Shown here in pieces: positions 10,806 to 22,500 of a DNA stretch of 64,000 nt. Position 1 is the first letter of the stretch, and each line of letters opens with the position of its first letter. Under the pieces are notes generated by a model. The model worked only from the letters and a program-made list of their open reading frames with translations. It ran no database searches and was not told the DNA's origin. This DNA comes from Stratiolaelaps scimitus. Taxonomy: Eukaryota; Arthropoda; Arachnida; Mesostigmata; Laelapidae. The DNA is taken from contig JABWDB010000005.1 of NCBI GenBank assembly GCA_019614645.1, positions 17,969,001 to 18,033,000 on the forward strand. The letters are read 5' to 3'. A program made the position numbers and the translations under genes.

Positions 10806-11461
10806 TAACAATGGTACTGCTATATACTAAACAGAAATTTAGATCAGAATTTGCCTGCGTATATGCTATCTATATTATATTTGTGTGAATTTAGAATACC
10901 AGAGAATTGGTGATTGATCTCGAACATCATTGTGTTGCACACGAAAGCACGAATGACTTTTTCCGCTGTCTGAGATTGTGTGAATGTCCCTATACAACGT
11001 ATGCTTCCAAATACAAACTGTTGCTAAATCTGCCCACTTATTTTCAGGTATAGTATTACTCACTTATTACATCCTCAGTTAGTTCCTCAGACGCAACGGG
11101 CCCGAAGCAACTTCAAACGTTGTGACACACACAATAAGCATTAATGGCAAAGAAGTGAATAGAGGCTCCACAAGAAAAGAAAACGCTTTTATGTAGCGTA
11201 TGACGGCTAGACGGCATCGTTTCTTGGTCTGCAGGCGAATAAATAAAGAAGAAGACCAGCGGGGAGGTAGGATCTCCTTGGTTTAGATATTCCCTTAAGA
11301 ATATATGTAAGCTGTATCTGTTAAAGGGTTTGATCTGAGAGTGGCATTTTTACGCGTCCATGAGATCGTGCAATTGTCGGCCAACTTTAACCATAAAAGA
11401 AAATACTAACGAGTAGAAAAACAAACACCGATATGAACGAACTATCTATAAATTGAACTAA

Positions 11462-11749
11462 TTTGTGTCTTTTGCAACCGATAATAACAGCGACACCAAG
11501 ACAACGTTGACAACCACCAGCAGTATGATACAGGACCAGTGGCTCAGTACGGGGGCCGCTCCGGTGCTTTGCAATGTCTACGATTCACCACTCGCCGTCA
11601 AATCACAAGTGCCCTCCTATTGAGAAAAGGTGGCATTAAGCGATATCCGCCGGAGTCGATCATCGGTGCCGAGCCTGCCAACATTGTCTAACCGGTTCAA
11701 CGATGTCGTCTTGCTCAAATCGTACGGGGCCCGCCTTCAAATCATCTAA
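11462..11749 (+). other. Exon-like open frame interrupted by a single TGA
   Basis: One frame is open for 53 sense codons (11462-11620), meets TGA at 11621-11623, then continues open for 41 codons to TAA at 11747-11749. Both halves have protein-like codon use (second half ALSDIRRSRSSVPSLPTL). A plausible acceptor (AACAG, ending 11490) precedes the first half. I recognise no domain. It could be a terminal exon, a decayed exon or chance; the opposite strand also has a short open frame here. Confidence 0.15.
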
Positions 11750-12854
11750 CGATCAAACATTCGAGCATATCATGTAAATGTGGACTACGATCCTGAACAG
11801 ACACATATACATACATGGTATTAAGCTGCCAAAAATAAATAAACAAATAAACGCGTCACAACTCCAAGATCCAATGCTCATCAAATGGTGGGCGTTACAG
11901 TACATAACTGAAGTGGGGCGTGAGTGATGTTTAGTTGCAGACAGATTCGTGCATTGCATCTCATACATGAACCCTGTGTATAAAATATCGTAGTGAGTGA
12001 TTGTTATTCGTTTACTCTTAAGCTTTAAATTTATGATCAAGTAAGCATAGACTTAATCTTGGGCGCCCATTCACATTTCACTATATTTGAATATTTCGCC
12101 TTGACACCATCAAGACACACTTGCAGTTGAGTCTAAGGATTCAGAATACTGTGGTAATAGTTGAATGAGTGTTCAAGTAATTAGTAGTTAAATTCTGTAA
12201 ATATTATGTTATATATACATATATATATTTTATTTATTTATTTTTTGTTTCATACAACCTCGAGCAACCTAATAAGGAAACCCACGGGAATCGAGTATGA
12301 GAAATATCAGACTCTACTTCAGACATACGCGGCTGGGGGCTAAAGATTTATATTTGGAATATCTGACTTGTGTCAAACTGTCTCAAACGCCAAAAAGCCA
12401 ATGACAACACGGACCACCCACAGCAAGGTGTTGCGACATCCGACTGAAGAACCAACATCTCAAGGGCCAACCGAACTGAGAGGCTAACCAAGCAGAATAG
12501 TAGCAGGCCTGTATATAGATATACACTGCAGAGTTCATCTGATTATGCTGATATGTGGGCATTACCTGGCCCAGCTCATTCGTATGGATTGTCATGCGGT
12601 GCTGCGGGAACACTGCGGAGGATTCACGGGGCGTTCGAAATCGCAGTGACTTTTAGTTTGCCGGTTACGTAGCGTCCTACGGCCGGTTGATGATGCACGA
12701 CACGACCAAGCAAACGTGTGTTTCATTAAGGGAGGGTGACCTCCTCAATGTCAATATAGGTTCACAGTGACGGAATAATCGGTCCGCTATTGTTAACAGA
12801 CCAAGAGATACGTAAAACAGGCTCGTACACAGGCCAGCCACTCTGTTTCCGAGA

Positions 12855-13205
12855 ATGGAGCCAGATGAAACAACGGATATGGGTCGGTATACGCTCCTAT
12901 CGTTAGGAAGAAATAAACCGAGGATAAAGAGAGGGAGAACTATTGCACAGGACGAAGGATTCCGGGAAGGGACCGTATCCCCTCAACGGTTACGATGGAG
13001 AACGGCTAGTTTTAGAAAGGGTGTACCTTCCTATATGGAACTTCGAGTTGACATGGTGCGCCACGGTAGTATCAGCTCATCGTCACGTTGGGTCGGATTG
13101 TGCCCGCGTACGATATTGACCACAATGTTTTCATTCGCAAGCCAAACACCTATTATAATCCACCATGGCATCACCAGCATAAGAAGCATTGACGCAAGAC
13201 ACTAG
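12855..13205 (+). CDS. Unassigned open reading frame, 116 codons
   Basis: True ATG at 12855, ends TAG at 13203-13205. The product is basic in the middle (GRNKPRIKRGR) with no signal peptide, membrane segment or motif I recognise. No splice or promoter context stands out. It may well be a chance frame; it is listed because it has its own ATG, no simple repeat, and balanced composition. Confidence 0.12.
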   Translation: MEPDETTDMGRYTLLSLGRNKPRIKRGRTIAQDEGFREGTVSPQRLRWRTASFRKGVPSYMELRVDMVRHGSISSSSRWVGLCPRTILTTMFSFASQTPIIIHHGITSIRSIDARH

Positions 13206-13841
13206 GGATTTGATGACGAGAGCAGACCCTTCTCTCGTTAATTCGGTAAATCGCTCTGAGCACATTCGCTATCTGCCCGACCTCGGTCGCGCAAACTTTT
13301 GATAAAGACCTCGAACAACAGATGAAACTGACCAAACATACACAAACACGAAGCACACACCAGACACAAAGCTAACAGACACCGTCTCTATTCGACAGTC
13401 GACACCCCCCTCCTCAGCCCCCCACGAAGCCACCTAGCTGCTCTTCTATATTGCTCATTGTCGCTGTTTACGCGTCTATTTGTTGTTATTGTTGTCATTA
13501 TCGCCGATATTGTCATTGACATTTCCCGCTATGCTTAAACACCCCACAATCTCTCTCCTCATAAGCGAATTCCCCTCGTTCAGCTCCGCTCGGCGCAATC
13601 ACCGGTCAGTTCAGACAACGATATGTTGTTACGAGACTCGCCGCATGACTAAGCAAACGTGTACCGCTCACCTCAGGCATCTCCCATCTTCGTCTTGCCT
13701 GAGTCATCGGCTACAGCGACGCTACGCTCCTGTGGCGAGCCATCTCCCTGTCTTATCTCTGTTTGTTCACTATTTCCACATATCTGGCGTCCGGTCCGCC
13801 TACAACCTGCCTTCCTTCTGGTGTTTGTCGTAGTGGTGGAC

Positions 13842-13865
13842 GCTAATGTATTTGAATACATTAGC
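13842..13865. repeat. 24-nt inverted repeat
   Basis: Arms GCTAATGTATT and AATACATTAGC, 11 nt each and exactly complementary, around a 2-nt centre TG. Immediately followed by a C-run. Function unknown. Confidence 0.85.
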
Positions 13866-15550
13866 CCCCCTCGATACAACCGATCAGTAAGCGGCTGTTT
13901 AGTGTGGCTGGCTAATGCTGCACTGGCCATAGCGTTCGGCGTTGGTCCACCACTCAGGATGATGGCCATCACGCCTCTTCCAACGTCGTGCTAAAACAGC
14001 TATGTACGCCGCAACTGTTGTAGATCTACTGCTGCTGCGACTGCTGCTGCTGCTACGATCGCTTGTGGTGCTGTTATTGTGTCGATGAACGTTGGTCAAC
14101 AGCGATCTCCCGTCGGCCGGTTCCTCGGTTTGTTGAGGGTCGTTTATTATTATCTCCTTATTTTCTTTTGCTTTTCTTTGTCCTTTTCATTTCACATTCG
14201 GCAGCTGCTGCTGCGGCTGACTCTGCTGTTCACTGCCGCGACTTGTTGCGACGACCATTACTGATGTACCTACGGTGCCTTTCTTCCAGTGACAGCCGAT
14301 ACAACAACAACAACAACAACGACAACAACAGCAACAACCACACGTACAACTGCGACATTAGTGACGGCGTTAGCAAGAGTAAATTAGCGGCATTGAAGCA
14401 GCAACGTTCTGTTTTGCCGTCGCCGCCGCCGCCTCCGTCGTCGTCGCCATCGGAAAACAACTCTGTTTTCCTTCAAACTTCAGGAGGCGGCGATTTCGGC
14501 TTCGATTTATTCGCAACTGCAACTGCAGTCGCCACGTCAACAACCACAAGAGACCCCGCTCTCACCCCCACCCCTCCCAGCACCATCGACGCGAGCAATG
14601 TGCGACTCAACGCATTTAGGTAGAGACAGACATCGATTTCGTCGACACGCAGCAGCTACGTATTCGAACGTTGTTCGCGGGACCAGACGAGACCAAAGCG
14701 TCCAATACCTTTGTTGGCCACCGCGGCACAATGTCCAATCCTCATCATCAGCATCGGCGTCCACAGCCGCAACGAATGAGCTCTGCGCCCCTTTTCAACG
14801 TGTTTTTTTTTCTTTTCTTTATTTCATTTCCAAGTTGGAATGTACCATTTCGTGCCCCGCTGTTGCTCACTTCGATGATGAATGCGCACTTGCGCCTTTC
14901 GCATGGCGGATCTATCTATGATATTATTACAGCGTTGTCCTGCGCCTGATGGATTTCAGTTAGCTGAAAAGTGCCCTCGTGCCATGTGTCTGTCTGAGTC
15001 CGTGTCGATGTCCAATGTATTCTCTTCGCTTTTGTCCAATCATTGCTCACTAAATAAGTGACTTGTTTTTACACTCGGTAAATATCAAGTGCAGACAGAG
15101 ACAGACGGGACCAGAGCGACAGAGAGATAGAGAGAGAGAGAGAGAAACTCCTAAGGCGGTCCCAAAGGAACTATCAGTTCACATGTGCTGATATACATGT
15201 ATATATATATATGCGTACTTTATGAGTGAAAACCGTCGTTCACAAGTGGTACTCTACTGAGCGAATATCATGTTCTTCATGTTAATTAGCCAATACATAC
15301 ATATATATTATATATATACGTTCGATTATTAATAAAATGATTAAAAAAAATAATTTTATTCATACGCCCCGTCCGAATTTTCAGCATCGCAGACAAATTG
15401 ATAGTCTCCCTTCAAATAATGAATTTATTTCTATTCCATTACATTAGTCAGTTATATTAAATAAAACACTTTCAATGCATACTATCATGCGATATATCCC
15501 TTTCCATTGTTTGCGTACACAACTGAGTTGACCATACAAGGTATCATTTG

Positions 15551-15580
15551 CGGATAACAGAGTTAAGTCTCTGTTATCCG
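15551..15580. repeat. 30-nt hairpin with 12-bp perfect stem
   Basis: Arms CGGATAACAGAG (15551-15562) and CTCTGTTATCCG (15569-15580) flank the 6-nt loop TTAAGT. A perfect short stem-loop in non-coding DNA. No poly-T tail or other RNA gene signature follows. Confidence 0.9.
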
Positions 15581-16043
15581 GCGCCATAATCAATCCTCGA
15601 TCATTACAATTTACTGGACACAGTAGCATAAGTCGATGCAGTTCCGTGCAGTAATAATAATAATAATTCCTATGCGATCCCCAGGGCGGCGACATGCATC
15701 TGTTGTGTCTTGCGGATGTATTGTCACCCCCCAGGGACAAAAAGCCGGGCAATAATTATATAGCTCGCTAACGATCAGCTATCTCGCTTGCGACTGCCTT
15801 AGCTACGGCTGCCCCGGTCGTTAACGAAATGAACGCGAAACGCCCAAATCGGACCTCCTCGTTCCGAAACATCGTTTCCTCCTTCTCTGGAACATCTTCT
15901 TGGTGGTTGCCCCATAGGCAGAACGCAGGCCCATTGATGCCTGCGTATGATAGATCTACGAATGGCAGTGGCTGGCATTCTCATGTAGATCGATTCATAC
16001 ATTCACATATATACACACGCACATATATCTATGTCTCTGTTTC

Positions 16044-19000
16044 TCTCTCTCTCTCCCTCTCTCTCTCGTTTAGTCTACTTCGAAGATATCGTATTTGGCC
16101 TTGGGGTAATTCAGCAGTGCCGCTAATTTGTGGGCATCTTCGTCTGGGCCCATTGAGTGATGATGACCTGGTTAGTCTTCAGCGTCAGTATGTTCTTGAG
16201 TCGGCTCGATGGCGCAGGACGGCCGCGAACCAGAAATCCGCCTCTGGGCACTCTCCCCTGCATTAGCAGTCTACGACGTCTCGATAGCATCGAGCCGCTC
16301 CGACCTGCCACGAACGGAAGCTATGGACAGAATGACCGTCCAGCATCGTGTCAGTGCATCAGTACTGATTAGCCGGATTGCTTTGCAACGCATTTTAGCC
16401 AGCATCTCGAGATCATTAACCAGGGGGGACGGAGGGAGGGCAGGGAAATTGTAGGAGAGAAACAAGCTGACGGCGGCAGGATGTTCCCAGCCAGGACCCG
16501 CTGTTCAAACCCGTTCATCAGATTGACGGGTCGAACTGGTCACACTTTCGACGTGGCCCCCTATCTATCCGTGCGTAGGTCTTCAACAAGTCTAAGCAAC
16601 CAACCCGCGAGTCAGTTTGTGCCAGGGAGGCATCGTATCTGCGATATTAATGCACTGGCTCGAGCCAGCCGCCGCCGCCGCCGTGGCCACCATCATCGTC
16701 CCGTAACCAATTGCCGTTCGGGGTGTTACAGCAGTTAGTTAGCCTGTTGTCACAGCAAAGGGTAAGCGACGTGACGATAGTGGCCGCGGTCGACTGTAAG
16801 GGAAACGACCCCTGTTACACGCTCTACTCTCGCCCGACCGTAAAGGCATCGAAAAGGAGATGTCAGAAAGACGATCGCGGGGACCAGCGGCAGTCGACTG
16901 GTTCAACGCGGCAGGCATCAATTCGCCAGGACTCTCGACACCGAACGGTGGGCCGGTTTGCCTCTTGCTGCTACACGTTGCTTCCTCCTGCTGTGTATGC
17001 ACACCGCACATTTTGTGGCCTGAACGGGAGTGTAAATGGGGAGAAAAATGGCTTGCTCAATGGAGAAGTATGACTTAAATGTAGAATCTGCTAACCAAAC
17101 CGGTTAGATGCCAACTACGCTAATCACTCCCGGTAGTAGTTAGTGGCCTCAAGTCGTTTCGCGCATAGAACGACGAAACGTTCATGCAATTAGCGGATCG
17201 TCCGAACCGGATGTTAGGGATATCCGGCGAACCCTTTTTGCGGCGACAATGACAGATCCTGATGATGAATGGGTTCAACACAGCACTCGAAAGCGCCGTC
17301 ATCATATTTTAATGTTTTTATTAAAAATTTACAATTCTTAATAACACGCTGTACATTGTTCTATATAGTCTCATGATACTGTTTCAGATTTAATGCATTT
17401 CTTCTATTTCAAATATTTGAAAATTCTTATTTTCTCTCTCTGTTCTTTGCTTTCTTTCTGGTTTAGTCCACTAATATAATGTCATACATATATTTTCAAT
17501 GAATCCCCCTGAATTCAATCCCACTTGCTTTCACATATTAATATTATTCCATTGAATTAGTGCCACTGTGGAACAAGATGATATTATATCTTTCTCAAAG
17601 CCCTATGTACTAGTGCATATCGACATAAAAATCAATGTTTATGTTTAACTTTATTCTGTTGACTCTGTAAACTCACTTCGTCAGAAAACAGCGAAAATGA
17701 CAGCAATCAGTGAACTTCAGTGCGGGTCAGAATACAGTTGACGACTGACGATCGGCCATTACTCATGTAGTCATCATGTGTCTCCGCTAATCTTTATGAC
17801 GAACAGCTTGAGGGTAAATTTTGCAAAAGCATCGGTCCGTTTTCCGCGTCATCATTTTCTGACCTTCGACAACGGTCGCCAGATTTATGTAGATCAAAGA
17901 AAATTGTTTCTCTAAGACAGTAAAACATTATTCTCCTTTAGTCGAAAACAGGAAGACCACGTGAACTAACATACAGACATATATTCGAACTCATGACAGT
18001 GTAATCAGCAGCAGCAGTAGCAGCTGCCGCCGTCAAATCGATTTCTTCGTGCGGAATTGAATCCCGAACACCCGCTGGTGGTGACCTGCGGTTTTTGTGG
18101 AATAGTGTCACTTCGTGGTTGGAAACTGAGTTGCTTGCTACGCTCTTATTCTCCCGGCGTTCATATTTCCACAGAAACAATTTTACGTTTGCGTGTGTGT
18201 GTGTGTGTGTGTGTAGTGCATGGTGTCGACTGTGGTCAGGATCAGCCGCTTCATTCGAAACGCAGCAACGGCGTATCAGTTCCGCGATAGTTTTTTTAAG
18301 ACTTACTATTCCGGGTTTAGCAAGTCGACCGCAGGGATGGGGAAATTGTTTGCTAAATGTAGTTTCTGGGTGTGTGATGAAAAAAAATAATATATATATA
18401 TATGAGCGAAGGCTGTGTTGAAATAAGATGCTAGGCCTTTGATGTGCGGCACTCCAGAGCAAAGCGCTTCATTCAGTAGGAGCTATGCACCAACTCGGGT
18501 GGCCAGAACTATAAATGAAAGAAACAGAGCCTAATTTCTGATTTCCGAGAGAGCGCAGGGCATCTCCACAGGTAATACACTACACTTAAACCTTCATATG
18601 GTCTCTAGGTAAGGTAACAACGTAAGCTTACCTATTCCCAGGCAGGCAGACAGATATCCTGTTCAGTAGAGCATGATTTCCTGAAAGAAATAGGCAAAAT
18701 GATCTGTGTTATTTATATCTTAGGCAGAGAAATTTTCTATCTTGTCATATAGCGAGTGCCTCGATTAACAAATAGATCTCGCACATCTCTCTCTCCGCTC
18801 CTGGAACATGGGATCACATGAACGACCGTATGGTATAATGAACAACGGAGACGCAATTTAGTCAAGTGCCAGATTTTTGTTAATTACTAGTACCAATTAC
18901 TGTAGGTGTAGGCGCGTAGGAGAAATCGGCCTCGCAAATGAAGGGCCACATCACGAACTACAAGAGTATGATACCTGACCACAACACCTTGATTATAAAG

Positions 19001-22000
19001 TCGTAACAATTCTATTTTAAGTTGAGTTGTAAGACAATTAACCTGACCATTTCAAAACACGATTCTAATAACTTGAGTGCAATGAAACGAACATAATATG
19101 AGTTGCGTAATTAATTCGACTACGACCCGTAAAGTAAAAAGCTTAGTTGCACAGCGATCCCTACTGATACGCTTATTTAAAGTTGGCTCGCAAAAAGCTA
19201 TCGCCTCACCATTTACCCTCAATTTGGCGTGAAATAGTTCAGCCACGTAGGAGACTAACATTTGCATACATAATATGCATACATTACAATATCGATATCT
19301 AGCTAAGAAAGCAACCCACTAGTTTTCGACCTGACACAGAAGAAGATCACAAATCATGTATGATCCACTGCCACAAAGCTCGCGTGCTTGTCAAATCTAT
19401 TCGATTCCCTCAGAGTACGATGGCCAGTCGATTACACTGGAGGACTTTATACAGATATCGTTTTTACATATTGTCAATGCCATATAGTGTCCATACACAT
19501 GACCCGATCGGGGTGACAGGACGCTGGATGGGCGCTGGGCATGCTCGTCTATTAGCAGTTGTCAGTTAGCTGCTGTTCAAGTATCCATTTCACTTGTGTC
19601 AGCGTTTCTTTCTATTCCCAGCAAATGCGAAAAGCCGCCGTTTTCGCCGTTAGTCGTTACGTTGTCGTCCGTTCGTCGATTTCTGAATCATTTGACTCAG
19701 TCAATGATCCAGTGAGCAACCCAGCTACTGAAGGGACGAAGACTGCACGCACCGTCATTGCCGTCGTGTTGTTGTTGAGGCCAACACCAACACCACCACC
19801 ACCGGCGACTTTACTCAACGACACCAATAGCAACAACTAACATCGTTAGCCACTTTCGTCGACATACTGCTGTATATGTTACTGTTGCTGTTGTTGCTGT
19901 TGTAGCCAATAGCAATGTCAGCAGTCACATAATCGCGAAACAGACAAGCTGAACCGTTTCCCATGTGTTACACAATATCTAGTCGCGTGATAGCCCGCAA
20001 CGGGTCTTGGCGAACTTGCTAGTGCTGCTGGTAATGGTGATTGTGGTAGTACTGCTGCTGCTGTTGCTGCTGCTCGAATATTTAAATACTTCACCCGAAG
20101 ACGAAGAGGAGGCTGTGGAGGGACGCAGACGAAACTATTATATGTATACGGTGCATATTCGAGATGGCTACCGGTGTAACGGCAACGCGCGCGTGACACC
20201 CACATCATATCTATGTATATCTATCTGATCATGAGACGAAATCTATATCTGTTCGGAAAACGAATTGTCGTCTGGAGTCGTACCGCTGCGGCAATAAGAA
20301 ATATCGCTGCGAATGGACCGCCGCGCTAAAGAGAGTCAAGTTTATAGCGAGAAGACACAGTGACGATGGACGAGCGTGGCTACTGCACACGAGATTCGCG
20401 CGTGGCAGATATATTTGCGGTGGTCATCATCACACTGAGTTGAAGAAAATCTAGAAGGAAAATATAATAAGTATTTATTTAGCCCCGACAGCTGTGTGCC
20501 CCGCGGCACAGCTCATTCGCGCACAATTACCATTAATTAACATTAGCCAATGCTATCTATGGATTTATTAGTGAACACTACGAAGTCGTGCCCGGACGCT
20601 AGCCGGGCGGCCGACATAATATTATAGATACATCAGGGCCTATACTGACCATTCTGAAATGGAAATATTGTGAATTTATATATATATATATATATGACAC
20701 ATTCTGTTGTAAAAGCGACCGCATACTGATTAAGAGGCGTAGAGATACTCGACTTCGACAACGCTCTTTTTTACTACTAAAAATGAACGCCCACGAAGCC
20801 GCGCAGAGACATCATTGTATTATCATGTCACCAATAGACACCATCACAGCGAGCAGCCGACTATCCCTATACTGTCGGTCATCCCCGAAATCACAGATTT
20901 TTTGCGACCTGTTTCGCGCAATTGAACTTTGTCTGCTTGCCTGTAGAATTCTGTCTCTCAGTCATTAATATTTTCTATTATTAATAAAATACTGATCATG
21001 TTATAGGCATTTGTCAGTTTTTTTAGATATCTCAGAAGCTCTGTGGGCGGTTGGCATATCGAAACTGACTGATAGCAGTTTTTTTCTCTCTTTTCTAAAT
21101 AAACAAATAATATATTAGATAGATATCAGAAAATCCGTAAATTATCCAAATTGATCCCGGCCAGCTGACTGCTGCATTATCAACGCGAATATTTTCGGTG
21201 GCATCAGTGCGAGTGGTGCCTGCCTCGATTGATTCGTTCCTACGAGGATCATATTTACCGTTGCAAGCTTAATTGATTCGCTTTTGCAGTATACGGCGTC
21301 AGTTATCATGTTGATGCTAGCTTCCATTGAACGACCCGCCACGGCTGCAGCTGTCGCCTCCGTGAGCAGAGCCGGGTCCTAGAGGACAGCTCCGCATTCG
21401 TTCTGCCAGCAACGTATTGAACAATCATGTACTTTCGGTAAAGGCTTAGACGATTCGGTCTCGGATGACCGGTCGATAACCGCATGTGTTGAGGAGCTAT
21501 TTGCTGCCACGCAGTCGTCATATATTCAGCGTTCAATCTGTGGGCCTTTCAGTTCAGAGAACAAATTTCTACATGATATTCGTTCGCCATTTGTCTTATG
21601 TGCCTTTCCCACTAGGGCGACTACCCGTCATACCCCGGACACACTCGAGGCCAAACGCTGTTTTCGACTAATCAACTCCATCCCGGGGGCAACTTGAAGA
21701 GTTCGTTCATTTATAAATTCGTTACACTCGCAAGGTTTGCTCTCAATGAAACAGTCCCCATTGGACAACGAAACGTGGTTTCGAAGACTGAAAAACTCGA
21801 CGTTGAGTCGCTGCTGTCTCGGGTAGGCTTCCCCTTGTTGACATGTCCCTTCCAGCTTGTTCCCCTGCATTTTCAACATGGTGGGGCTTAAACTCACGTG
21901 ATGGCGACTAATTTACTACGATTTAATAATAATTTAATACTAATTTACTAGTACTAATGTTCTCCAATCACGACGATGCCGTTGATGGTCATTTGTCCAC

Positions 22001-22500
22001 ATGGCTAACTAATGTGCTAATTGGAACAGCGACGCTTGGCTGTGCGTCGCCATTGCTTATATTACGTCGCTTATATTGCTGTTGCAATTGTCGCGGCATC
22101 AATCCCGTTTCGTCTTTTTCATCTGTCCTCTCGTTGACTTCCCTACTGAGCGCTCATCGCGTTAACTTATTCGGGTAGTGCATATTGCTCTGCACTAGCT
22201 ACACGCAGACGTCACCACGCGACTTCGCGTCGCTGCCCTGATTTAGCTGGACATCATCACATTGGCGAATGGCGAATCTGCCTATATGTCTGTCCGTCAG
22301 ATCAACATCCAACCACCCACGTCACACACATTTCAGTGTTTCTCATCAGCAGCAGAAGCAGTGGTAACTACTTCATCTCTCTCTCTCGCCCTCCCGTTGT
22401 TTCTGTTCTTTTAGCTATTACAGTACACTACGCTAGTTCAGACAGCACTGCTATAATATGATCAGCCGTTTGGCGTAATCATTCAAATAAAAGTGACTCA
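16044..22500. other. Non-coding stretch, mixed composition
   Basis: No recognised gene. Simple repeats: CT at 16044-16070, GT array 18191-18214, TA run 18390-18403, CTG-type run 20050-20073, TA run 20678-20695. Open frames of about 100-170 codons occur on both strands in the GC-richer 16.1-17.1 kb part but overlap one another and show no motif. AT-rich DNA dominates 17.3-19.4 kb. Confidence 0.5.
18191..18214. repeat. GT dinucleotide array
   Basis: Twelve GT units. Confidence 0.95.

Larger units (their letters stand above)
7556..13400. other. Non-coding stretch with TA, CA and GTT microsatellites
   Basis: No recognised gene. Simple repeats: TA at 8750-8764 and 9437-9456; GTT/CGT-rich runs around 9770-9990; CA/ACA-rich tract 10080-10150; TA arrays 10575-10603, 10758-10779 and 10787-10805; a T/A-rich stretch 12210-12250. 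Two open frames inside it are listed separately (11462-11749 and 12855-13205, plus). Confidence 0.5.
13401..16043. other. Non-coding stretch rich in CTG/CAA/GTT trinucleotides and TA runs
   Basis: No recognised gene. CTG-type repeat at 14027-14055, CAA/AAC repeat 14300-14335, GA run 15120-15146, TA runs at 15199-15212 and 15300-15318, TAA run 15655-15667. Apparent reading frames (for example 14063-14623 plus) are built from serine, asparagine and proline runs that these repeats encode. Two short inverted repeats are listed separately. Confidence 0.5.

Noticed and set aside
14063..14623. 186-codon plus-strand frame with Asn, Ser and Pro runs
   Set aside because: Its open status depends on CAA, GTC/CGC and CTG-type repeats; no domain or exon borders.
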